A stretch of DNA of 38,449 nt from Planctomycetaceae bacterium (GTDB lineage: Bacteria; Planctomycetota; Phycisphaerae; SM23-33). Location: positions 1-38,449 of the forward strand of contig JBDKTA010000003.1 in the NCBI GenBank assembly GCA_039680605.1, in the 5' to 3' direction. The position numbers and the translations under genes were made by a program. The notes under the pieces are model-generated. The model was not told the origin of the DNA. It saw only the letters and a list, made by a program, of their open reading frames with translations, and did not search any database. Positions 15,290 through 22,920 of this stretch are shown here, in pieces; position 1 is the stretch's first letter, and each line of letters opens with the position of its first letter.

Positions 15290-16663
15290 TCAGGAACTGA
15301 AATGACGTCGCGTGCTTGGGACAATCAGGGCTGTGAGCAAGGCCGCCACGATGCAGGCGGTCATCACGGGGATCAGGCGGTCGTCGGCCAGACCCTTGAT
15401 CGCATCCGGCCAGACGACCCAGGCCGCCGCGCCCAGCAGACCGGCGCCGGACAGAGCCAGGGCGCACCAGTACGTCCATTTGTGGCCGTGTCCGAAGCGG
15501 CCCCAGAATACCCATCCGCCGACGGCGGCGAGGACGCACGCGCCGGCGGCGATGAAGGTTGCGGCACTGTAGAGCCGCGGCGTGGTCAGCAGCACCAGAG
15601 CCGCCCCGGCCAGAACGACCGAGACCAGGCGTCCCAGCCAGGCGAGGATTCCCGCCAGCGGCGGCAGGGCCCTGGAACTCGACAGCGACTCGAGCGTCCG
15701 CGTCTGGAACAGGGCCGACCCGACCGCCAGGGCGGCGGTGATGTACAGCAGCGTGTAGCCGGCCATCCGCCATATGTCGTACTTGGGCAGGGGCTGGTTC
15801 TCGAACAGCGCGTCGAGCTGGAGGTAGTACGTCAGGTTGGGCAGCAGCGGACCGGTCCATCCGAGGATGGGATAGTCGCCCGCCAGGTTCACGAAGAGGT
15901 ACTGGTGTGCGGTTCCCGCCGCGGCGATCAGCAGCATGACTGCCAGGGTCATGACCGACCCCAGGCGGGTCCCGGCGGCCACCGCCACGGCGGTCAGCAG
16001 CAGGATGGCCATGAGGATCAGCGCCAGCGAGAGCAGGATCTGCGGATCGACGCCCTGTCCGAAGGGCACGAGGACCCATCCCTTGCCGATGAAGGCGATC
16101 AGTCCCATGGCGACGGTCAGGGTGGCCGCCAGGGACCAGACCAGCGTGCTGATGAACGGCGCGGCGAACATGAAGTTGCCCACCGCGGCGATGATGAACG
16201 CACAGGCGAGGGCGGTGAGGCCCAGGACGATCACCGGCCAGTCGAAGGGCGTCGACGCCGACGCGACGACCTTGTGGCGCACGAGCATCAGCATGACTAT
16301 CGCGGCGATGTAGAAGGCGATGGTCAGCGCCGCGGCCAGTCCGCCGAACTTGCCCAGCACGAACATCGTTCGCGACAGGGGCTTGGTCAGGACGGTCAAA
16401 GCCGTTCCGTCATCGATCTCTCGGGCGACGGCGCCCGAGGCGCTGAAGGCGGCGATAAACAGCCCCGCCGCCAGCAGGGTGCTCAGGCCCCATTGCTCGA
16501 CCATCTTCTGGTCGGTCTCGTCGTAGTTGGTTTCCAGCGTGTAGGCGCCCATCCCCATCGGGGCCAGCAGCGCCGCGATCGTCGCCAGGATCAGCACGCC
16601 GTAGATCGGCTGGCGGATCGTCTCGACAAACGTGTTTTTGCAGATCGCCCAGAGTTTTCCCAT
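15290..16663 (-). CDS. ABC-2 type transporter permease
   Basis: A 457-residue polytopic membrane protein. After an N-terminal cytoplasmic helix (KLWAICKNTFVETIRQP) and a first span, it has the AREIDDGTALTVLTKPLSR segment. This is the coupling-helix region typical of ABC-2 permeases of the NatB/Gld type. About ten or more hydrophobic spans follow, including a six-span core and additional C-terminal spans. AAGGTGA precedes the ATG at 16663. No ATPase gene adjoins it on its strand. The nearest ATPase is in the divergent operon (21727-22917). That operon carries a second permease with a similar MSQDMDRKLIFTLATKPVAR segment, so a shared ATPase is plausible but inferred. Confidence 0.85.
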   Translation of the reverse strand: MGKLWAICKNTFVETIRQPIYGVLILATIAALLAPMGMGAYTLETNYDETDQKMVEQWGLSTLLAAGLFIAAFSASGAVAREIDDGTALTVLTKPLSRTMFVLGKFGGLAAALTIAFYIAAIVMLMLVRHKVVASASTPFDWPVIVLGLTALACAFIIAAVGNFMFAAPFISTLVWSLAATLTVAMGLIAFIGKGWVLVPFGQGVDPQILLSLALILMAILLLTAVAVAAGTRLGSVMTLAVMLLIAAAGTAHQYLFVNLAGDYPILGWTGPLLPNLTYYLQLDALFENQPLPKYDIWRMAGYTLLYITAALAVGSALFQTRTLESLSSSRALPPLAGILAWLGRLVSVVLAGAALVLLTTPRLYSAATFIAAGACVLAAVGGWVFWGRFGHGHKWTYWCALALSGAGLLGAAAWVVWPDAIKGLADDRLIPVMTACIVAALLTALIVPSTRRHFSS

Positions 16664-16776
16664 AATCGATTCACCTTGGCACAGCAGGGTCCGGCCGGCA
16701 AGACTAGTACGGGGCGCGGATACCTAAGTTTGCCGATTCCGTGTAACTTTGTCCACCCCAATGACGTGGAGCATGC

Positions 16777-19089
16777 ATGATAGCCAATCGACGCGGTAAA
16801 AATCTTGCCATCTGGGGGCTGGTGATCAGCATCCTGCTGGCGGCCACCAGCGTGGCGACGTGGTTGCTGACGCGGTCGGCGTCCAGCGCGGCGCTGTTGT
16901 GGATGCTGCTGCCCCTGGCGCTGACGTGGGTCATCACGATCGTCCTCTTCTACGCCCGTCAGCTCGAGCGCCTCGAGGCGCACGAACTGGCGGCGCCGTC
17001 CCGCGGGGCAACGACGGCCACCATCTTCGACGGCGCCGATGAGTCGCAGGCGCGTCCGGCGGCGGCGCGCCTGGCGCGCATCGAGCGGTGGGTGGCGCCG
17101 ATCTTCACGCTGGCCATCGGGCTGAACCTGGGCATCAACGCCCTGATCTTCCTGCCCAGGCTGATGGGGGCCAAGCCCGTCGAGATCGCCAGCGAGGGCG
17201 CGGGCATGGTGCTGATGGGGATCGCCGCCTTCGGGGCGTTCCTCTTCAGCCGCTACTGCAGCGGTCTGGCGACGGTGGCCGACTGGCGCCCCCTGCGCGC
17301 CGGCGCGTCGCTGATGCTGGCGACGGTGCTGCTGATGCTCGCGTCGCTGGTGGGCATCTTCCTGTCGATGCACGAGATCGACACCGTCGACTGGGTGGTG
17401 GCCATCGTGATCGCGGCCGTCCAGTTGGTGCTCGGGGCCGAGATGCTGATCAGCCAGATCATGGACTTCTATCGCCCGCGCGTGGCGGGGCAGGAGCGGC
17501 GGTATTGTTTCGACTCGCGCCTGTGCGGGCTGCTGGCCGAGCCCCAGAAGGTCGGGCACTCGATTGCCGAGACGCTCAACTACCAGTTCGGTTTCGAGGT
17601 CAGCAAGACCTGGTTCTACCGCCTGCTGGCCAAGGCCATGATCCCGATGCTGATCTTCGGCGCCGTGGTGCTGATCGCCATGACGTCGATCGTCATCATG
17701 CCCGACGGGCAGCAGGGCGTGCTGCTGCGCTGGGGCCAGGCCGAACCCGGCCGGGCGCTGCTGGGTCCCGGGGCGCACCTCAAATGGCCCTGGCCGATGG
17801 AGACCGTCCGCCGGTTCGACATGGCCAAGGTCCACAGCATTTACCTGGGACTCAAAGGCGGCCAACCCGACACGACCGTGCCTGAAGACGTCGATCAGCA
17901 AAGCGGAAGGCGCATGCGCCTCTGGACGCAGGAGCACAAGCACTGGAACCGCGAGGAACGCAATTTCCTGCTGGCCTCGCGCAGCCAGCGGATCGAATCC
18001 GCCGCGGGCAAGGGCACCAAGGAACTTGCCCCCGTCGACATCTTCCGCCTGGTCACGCTGGTGCAATACAAGATCGACGACCCGTACAAGTACGGCTTCC
18101 GCTTCGCCGACGTGCAGAAGGTCATCGAAAACGTCGCCGAACGCGAAACCGCGCGCTACTGCGCCAGCGCCACGTTGACCAGCCCCGCCGACCTGCCCGA
18201 CCAGCCCGAGGCTATCCTCACCTACGGCAAGGCCAAGGCCGCCGAACAACTGATGAAGCGCATCCAGAGCGAGTTGAGCCGCCCGAGCACCGACGTGGGC
18301 GTGCGCGTCACAGCCGTGACGTTCGTGGCGGTGCATCCGGTGTCCGACGCCGCCGAGTCGTTCGAGAAGATCGTCCAGGCCTCGCACGAGGAAGCCGCCA
18401 TGCGTTTTAACGCCCAGGCCTGGGCCTACCAGGCCCTGTCGCGGGTGGCGGGCACGCCGGCCGCGGCGCTGGACCTGGCGCTGAAGATCCGCAAGCACGA
18501 GGAGCTTAGCGACATCTCCGGGCGCAGCGACGACCCCGCGCGGCGCCTGGAGCACCTGGATGGCCTGATCTTCAAAGTCAGCGACGACATCGCCGCCCAG
18601 GACAAGGAGATCGCCGCCGAGGCGCTGCTGGGCCAGGTGGAAGAATACAAGCTGACCCTGCGGGAAAACTACCGCGCGTACCTCAAGCTGCTGCAGTCCA
18701 TCCGCGCGTCGCTGGAGGGTCAAGGCCCGGCCGTGAACCTGGCGCCCGAGGTGGCGGCGGCGGGTCAAGAGGCCCAGAAAGCCATGGGCGAAGTCAGCGG
18801 CGAGGTGGCTGCCAGTCTGGCCCGGGCCAAGGCGACGCGCTGGCAGGTGGAGATGAGCGAGCGAAGCCGCCTGGCGATGTTCTATAAGGAACTGCCCGCC
18901 TTCCAGGCCAGCCCGAACATGTTCATGATGGACCGCTGGCAGGACATGCTCGACCGGACCCTTCCGGGGATGCTCAAGTACGTCATCGCGGTGGATCCCA
19001 ATCGGCTGGAGATCCGCCTCAACAGCGACCAGCAGAACGACGTGACCTCGCGCCTGCGCGACGCGCAGCAGGATGCCAATAAACCTTAA
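16777..19089 (+). CDS. SPFH/band-7 protein with N-terminal multi-span domain (HflK-like)
   Basis: A 770-residue protein and the first gene of the six-gene operon. The N-terminal 310 residues contain about seven membrane spans (near 10-30, 38-60, 108-128, 143-162, 175-200, 208-230 and 286-306). An SPFH domain begins at IVIMPDGQQGVLLRWGQAEP and includes GPGAHLKWPWPMETVRRFD and a DIFRLVTLVQYKIDDPYKY strand. A long C-terminal helical region follows. SPFH proteins form ring or cage assemblies at membranes, and HflK/HflC encloses FtsH. The usual HflK has one span, so the multi-span extension is unusual. GGAG lies 8 bases before the ATG at 16777. The overlapping ATG at 16773 is out of frame. FtsH is not in the window. 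Confidence 0.82.
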   Translation: MIANRRGKNLAIWGLVISILLAATSVATWLLTRSASSAALLWMLLPLALTWVITIVLFYARQLERLEAHELAAPSRGATTATIFDGADESQARPAAARLARIERWVAPIFTLAIGLNLGINALIFLPRLMGAKPVEIASEGAGMVLMGIAAFGAFLFSRYCSGLATVADWRPLRAGASLMLATVLLMLASLVGIFLSMHEIDTVDWVVAIVIAAVQLVLGAEMLISQIMDFYRPRVAGQERRYCFDSRLCGLLAEPQKVGHSIAETLNYQFGFEVSKTWFYRLLAKAMIPMLIFGAVVLIAMTSIVIMPDGQQGVLLRWGQAEPGRALLGPGAHLKWPWPMETVRRFDMAKVHSIYLGLKGGQPDTTVPEDVDQQSGRRMRLWTQEHKHWNREERNFLLASRSQRIESAAGKGTKELAPVDIFRLVTLVQYKIDDPYKYGFRFADVQKVIENVAERETARYCASATLTSPADLPDQPEAILTYGKAKAAEQLMKRIQSELSRPSTDVGVRVTAVTFVAVHPVSDAAESFEKIVQASHEEAAMRFNAQAWAYQALSRVAGTPAAALDLALKIRKHEELSDISGRSDDPARRLEHLDGLIFKVSDDIAAQDKEIAAEALLGQVEEYKLTLRENYRAYLKLLQSIRASLEGQGPAVNLAPEVAAAGQEAQKAMGEVSGEVAASLARAKATRWQVEMSERSRLAMFYKELPAFQASPNMFMMDRWQDMLDRTLPGMLKYVIAVDPNRLEIRLNSDQQNDVTSRLRDAQQDANKP

Positions 19090-19134
19090 CTGCGGACCAA
19101 CCTTCGCGAACCTGCAACGGTAAGGAATAGCAAG

Positions 19135-20091
19135 ATGCTCAAGCGAACCTCAATGATCCTCATCGGCCTGGCGATCGTGGCGTGCCTGATGCTTTGCACC
19201 ATCGCCTACACCGTCGACTACACCGAGTGGGCGATGGTGATGACCTTCGGGAAACCCTCGGCCCCGGTCAACGGGCGCACCGACGCGGGGCTGAAGTTCA
19301 AGCTTCCCGTGCCCTTCCAGACCGTCACCAAGTACCCCGCCACGATGCACACCCTCGAGGCCACCACCATCGAGACGCCCACCTCCGACAACCAGAACAT
19401 CGTCGTGACGACGTACTGTCTGTGGCGCATCAGCGACCCGGTCAAGTTCCTCCGCGCCATCTCCAAGGTCGAGCTGGCCCAGAACAAGCTGCGCGACTGG
19501 CTCAACAGCGACACCGACAAGGTCGTCAACCGCCACGCCCTGGGCGAGTTCGTCAACACCGACGGGCGAAAGATGCGCCTGCCCGAGATCGAAAAGGAAA
19601 TCCTCGACCGACTGGCCGAAAAGGCCCAGAACGACTACGGCGTCCAGATCGTCGCGGTGGGCATCAAGTCGCTGGCTTTGCCCGAAAAAGTCACCGAGGC
19701 GGTCATCAACAAGATGAAGCAGGAACGCGAAGCCGAGGCCCAGCGGCTGCGAAACCAGGGCGAAGCCACCGCCATGGCCATTCGCGAGCGGGCCGATTCC
19801 GCCGCCAGGATGATCGGCGAGTTTGCCAGGAAGAAGGCCGACTCCATCGAGTCCGAAGGCTATCGCGCCGCCAAGGACCTGTATCCCAAGTTCAAGGAAA
19901 ACGAGCAGTTCAGCATGTTCCTGCGAATGCTCAAGTCGATGGAGAAGGAACTGTCCGGACGTTCGGTCGTGCTGCTGGACGGCTCGCTGGTTCCGGGAAT
20001 CAAGTTCCTGAGCAGCGGTCCGTCGCTGCCGGAGCTTCCGCCCTCGCCGGTCCTTCCTGCCAAGACCGGCGTGGACAAGAACAAACCTTAA
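19135..20091 (+). CDS. SPFH/band-7 protein (HflC-like)
   Basis: A 318-residue protein, close to HflC length. One N-terminal span (MILIGLAIVACLMLCTIAY) is followed by the SPFH domain: EWAMVMTFGKPSAPVNGRTD, GLKFKLPVPFQTVTKYP, ETPTSDNQNIVVTTYCLWRI and the VGIKSLALPEKVTEAVINKM segment typical of HflC. A charged coiled coil follows (KQEREAEAQRLRNQGEATAM), and the C-terminus is Pro-rich. By analogy with HflC the bulk would face the outside of the inner membrane. It is the second operon gene, 45 bases after the first and 18 bases before the third. Of the three SPFH proteins this is the most HflC-like. Confidence 0.88.
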   Translation: MLKRTSMILIGLAIVACLMLCTIAYTVDYTEWAMVMTFGKPSAPVNGRTDAGLKFKLPVPFQTVTKYPATMHTLEATTIETPTSDNQNIVVTTYCLWRISDPVKFLRAISKVELAQNKLRDWLNSDTDKVVNRHALGEFVNTDGRKMRLPEIEKEILDRLAEKAQNDYGVQIVAVGIKSLALPEKVTEAVINKMKQEREAEAQRLRNQGEATAMAIRERADSAARMIGEFARKKADSIESEGYRAAKDLYPKFKENEQFSMFLRMLKSMEKELSGRSVVLLDGSLVPGIKFLSSGPSLPELPPSPVLPAKTGVDKNKP

Positions 20092-20109
20092 TTGCCAAGG
20101 ATCCCGGCT

Positions 20110-21708
20110 ATGCTCGGACACCATCACCATCATCATCACGACCATCACGACCACGACGGCCCGTGCCAGCACGAAGAGCCGGTCGATGTCGGGCAGCAGC
20201 ACCTGGCCGACGCGCTGCGGGTGTTTTTCTTCGTGCTGTCGATCGCCATGGCCTTTGTGGTGCTCTATTTCTTTTTCAGCGGAATCACGACGATCCACCC
20301 CGAGCACCGGGGCATCAAGAAGATCTTCGGCAAGGCCATCGAACCGGTGATCTCCGAGGGTCTGTCGATCACGTGGCCTTTCCCCATCGGCGAGATCGAG
20401 AAGGTCTCGATGCGCGAGGAGAAGGTCGAGATCGACAACGCGTTCTTTATCCGCGAAGACCCCGCCGAGGTCGGCCGACCGCTTTCCCAGCGGCGCGCCC
20501 GCAAGCCGGGGCTCGACCCGGCCATCGACGGGGCATTGCTCACCGGCGACCAGACCCTCCTCCACGCCCGCCTGACGTGCAAGTACGTCGTCGCCGACCC
20601 GATCGCCGTTCGGGCGGCCCTGCCGCTGGACCTGGCCGCGCCTGAACTGAGCAAACGCCAGGCCTTCGACCCCGACATTTTGCGAAACATCGTCTGCGCC
20701 GCCACGGTCAAGGCCATGGCCACGCGAACCGGAATGGGCTTCAAGGAGGACCGCGCCGGTCTGGAAAAACAGATCGCCGAAGACGTCCAGCGCCGCATGA
20801 ACGTGCTGACGGTCGACCGCGCCGAAGTCGCCCATCTCGTGGACCGGATCAAGGCCCTCACCCCCGGCCCCGAGGCCGCCAAGACCCTTGGGCAGGTGGT
20901 TGATCTGCTGATGCAGGGACGCGGCAACGAGACCGCCCCGCTCATCGAGACGCTGGTCAAGCAGTCCGGGCCCGCCGGCAAGAGCGTGGGCAGTCTGGCC
21001 GACAAACTGGCGGCCCTGTTCGACCACAAGGCGATCAAGATCACCAACGTCCTGACGTCGGAGATCTCCTGGCCGATCCGCACGCTGGACGCCTGGAACA
21101 ACGCCGCCAAGGCCGAAGACGAAGCGCGCCGCACGATCATCGAAGCGCAGGCGCAGGCCCAGAAGATGCTCACCGACGCGGCCGGAGCCAGCGCCGAGAA
21201 GCTCGTCGACGTCAGCGGCATCATTCAGCGGCCTCGAAGCGCCGCCGCCAGCCAGCCCGCCCAGCCGCCGCTGATCGACCAGTACATTGAGGCCCTGGAG
21301 GCCAAGGACAGCGCCCGGGCCGAGGACCTGCTCGAGCAGATCGACCGCGTCCTGGTCAGCAGCACCACCCGCGGCGAGGCCAGCCGCATCCTCCAGCGGG
21401 CCGCCGCGGCCCGCACCGCCATCGAAACCGACGTCAAGGCCCGCGTCACGGAGTTCGAGAACAAACTGGCCGGTTACAAGCTCTCTCCGGAACTGACGCT
21501 GCAACGTCTGTGGGCTCAGACCCGCGAGAAGGTCCTGGAGGGCAGCCAGACCATGAAGTTCTACGTGCCCGCCAGCGACCGCCCGCTGGTCCTCTACGTC
21601 AACACCCCCGACGACATCCGCCGCCAGCTTGACAAGGCCGCACGCGATGCCGCCGCCGAAGCGGCCAAGAACAAAATGAATGACCCCCGGCAGACGCCCG
21701 CTCCCTAA
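20110..21708 (+). CDS. SPFH/band-7 protein with histidine-rich N-terminus
   Basis: A 532-residue protein. I chose the ATG at 20110, preceded by AAGGAT. A TTG at 20092 in the same frame abuts the previous stop and is less likely. The N-terminus MLGHHHHHHHDHHDHDGPC is a natural metal-binding His/Asp tract, followed by one span (VFFFVLSIAMAFVVLYFFF). The SPFH domain starts at ITTIHPEHRGIKKIFGKA, with an insertion-rich middle and a later NVLTSEISWPIRTLDAWNNA strand. The C-terminus is a long charged coiled coil with an AEDEARRTIIEAQAQAQKML segment. It is the third gene of the operon. The His tract lies before the span, so on the cytoplasmic side if the topology follows HflK. Confidence 0.82.
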   Translation: MLGHHHHHHHDHHDHDGPCQHEEPVDVGQQHLADALRVFFFVLSIAMAFVVLYFFFSGITTIHPEHRGIKKIFGKAIEPVISEGLSITWPFPIGEIEKVSMREEKVEIDNAFFIREDPAEVGRPLSQRRARKPGLDPAIDGALLTGDQTLLHARLTCKYVVADPIAVRAALPLDLAAPELSKRQAFDPDILRNIVCAATVKAMATRTGMGFKEDRAGLEKQIAEDVQRRMNVLTVDRAEVAHLVDRIKALTPGPEAAKTLGQVVDLLMQGRGNETAPLIETLVKQSGPAGKSVGSLADKLAALFDHKAIKITNVLTSEISWPIRTLDAWNNAAKAEDEARRTIIEAQAQAQKMLTDAAGASAEKLVDVSGIIQRPRSAAASQPAQPPLIDQYIEALEAKDSARAEDLLEQIDRVLVSSTTRGEASRILQRAAAARTAIETDVKARVTEFENKLAGYKLSPELTLQRLWAQTREKVLEGSQTMKFYVPASDRPLVLYVNTPDDIRRQLDKAARDAAAEAAKNKMNDPRQTPAP

Positions 21709-21726
21709 CCTTCCGCGAGCACCGCT

Positions 21727-22917
21727 ATGGACCAAAACCGACACGTGATCGCCACCGCAGGGCTGACCAAGGTCTTTCGCGACTTCTGGTGTCGCGAGAA
21801 GGTCACCGCCGTGGCCGACCTGGATATCGAGATCTACCCCAAGGAAGTCTTCGGGCTGCTGGGGCCAAACGGCTCGGGCAAGAGCACGACCATCAAGATG
21901 GCCCTGGGGCTGATGTTCCCCACGCGCGGACGCATCGCCGTCTTCGGCCATCAGCCCACCGACGTGGGCATCAAGAAACGCATCGGATTCCTGCCCGAGG
22001 AAACCTACCTCTACCCGTTCCTCGACGCCCGCGAAACGCTCGACTACTACGGCAGGCTCTTCCACCAGCCGCGACGCCAGCGACTCCAGCGCATCAACAT
22101 GCTGCTGGACATGGTGGGCCTGTCGGCCGTGGCGTACCGGCGCATCGGCGAATACTCCAAGGGCATGAAGCGCCTCATCGGCATGGCCCAGGCGCTGATC
22201 AACGACCCGGACCTGCTGATTCTCGACGAACCCACCAGCGGCCTGGACCCCAACGCCACGCGGCACTTCAAGGACCTGGTGCGCATTTTGGCCGACCGCG
22301 GCAAGACCGTGGTGCTCTCGAGCCACATGCTCGCCGACGTCGAGGACGTCTGCGATCGCGTCTGCGTGCTCTACGGCGGACGCGTGCGGGCGATGGGCCC
22401 AGTGGCCGACCTGCTGACGCGGGACACCCTCACCCAGATCACCACCGACCAGCTCGACCAGGCCACCCTCGACGCCGTCCGCGGCGTGCTCGAAAAGGCC
22501 GGACGCGAAATCAAAGACGTCGCCGCCCCGCGCGAACGGCTTGAATCGGTCTTCCTCAAGATCGTCGCCGACGCCCAGGCCGGGCACGTCAAGACCGGCG
22601 GGGCCGGCGCCGCCGGGGGCGTCGCCGAGTTCCTGCGACAGGAAGAGCCCGTCAGCGGGCGGGCGATCATCGAAGACCTCGTGGCCGCCTCGCAACCGGT
22701 CCGGGCGGTCGAAGTGTCCGCCGCGGTCCCGCCGCCGGTTCCCCAGCCGCAGCGCGACGTGCTCGATTCGCTGGTGGCCCCCGCCGCCCCCGCCGACGCG
22801 CCGACGCCGCCGCGGCAAGAGGCCCCGCCCGTCCCGGCGCCGCTCCAGGGGGATCGCGACGTCCTTAACGAACTGCTGGCCGACGCCGACAACCGTCCCG
22901 ACCAGGGCAAGGCATAA
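21727..22917 (+). CDS. ABC transporter ATP-binding protein with C-terminal extension
   Basis: A 396-residue ATPase. Walker A GPNGSGKST is at residues 46-54, a variant signature YSKGMKR near 142, Walker B and D-loop LLILDEPTSGLDP near 161-173, and switch histidine SSHM near 198. It is of the NatA/GldA drug- and lipid-exporter class. Residues 1-290 cover the standard domain plus the usual regulatory tail. The final 110 residues are an Ala/Pro-rich extension with two related short motifs, RDVLDSLVA and RDVLNELLA, which may bind a partner. It ends 3 bases before the permease gene, so the two are surely co-translated. It would power that permease and perhaps also the divergent one at 15290-16663. 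Confidence 0.92.
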   Translation: MDQNRHVIATAGLTKVFRDFWCREKVTAVADLDIEIYPKEVFGLLGPNGSGKSTTIKMALGLMFPTRGRIAVFGHQPTDVGIKKRIGFLPEETYLYPFLDARETLDYYGRLFHQPRRQRLQRINMLLDMVGLSAVAYRRIGEYSKGMKRLIGMAQALINDPDLLILDEPTSGLDPNATRHFKDLVRILADRGKTVVLSSHMLADVEDVCDRVCVLYGGRVRAMGPVADLLTRDTLTQITTDQLDQATLDAVRGVLEKAGREIKDVAAPRERLESVFLKIVADAQAGHVKTGGAGAAGGVAEFLRQEEPVSGRAIIEDLVAASQPVRAVEVSAAVPPPVPQPQRDVLDSLVAPAAPADAPTPPRQEAPPVPAPLQGDRDVLNELLADADNRPDQGKA

Positions 22918-22920
22918 CCG

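Noticed and set aside
20110-20150. Poly-His tract as a vector-derived affinity tag
   Set aside because: The codons are mixed CAT/CAC with interspersed Asp, and the tract sits within an intact native operon; a natural metal-binding tract is more likely.
19150-22818. 1222-residue minus-strand open frame
   Set aside because: Antisense shadow of three strong plus-strand genes, caused by high GC and codon bias; no coherent domains.
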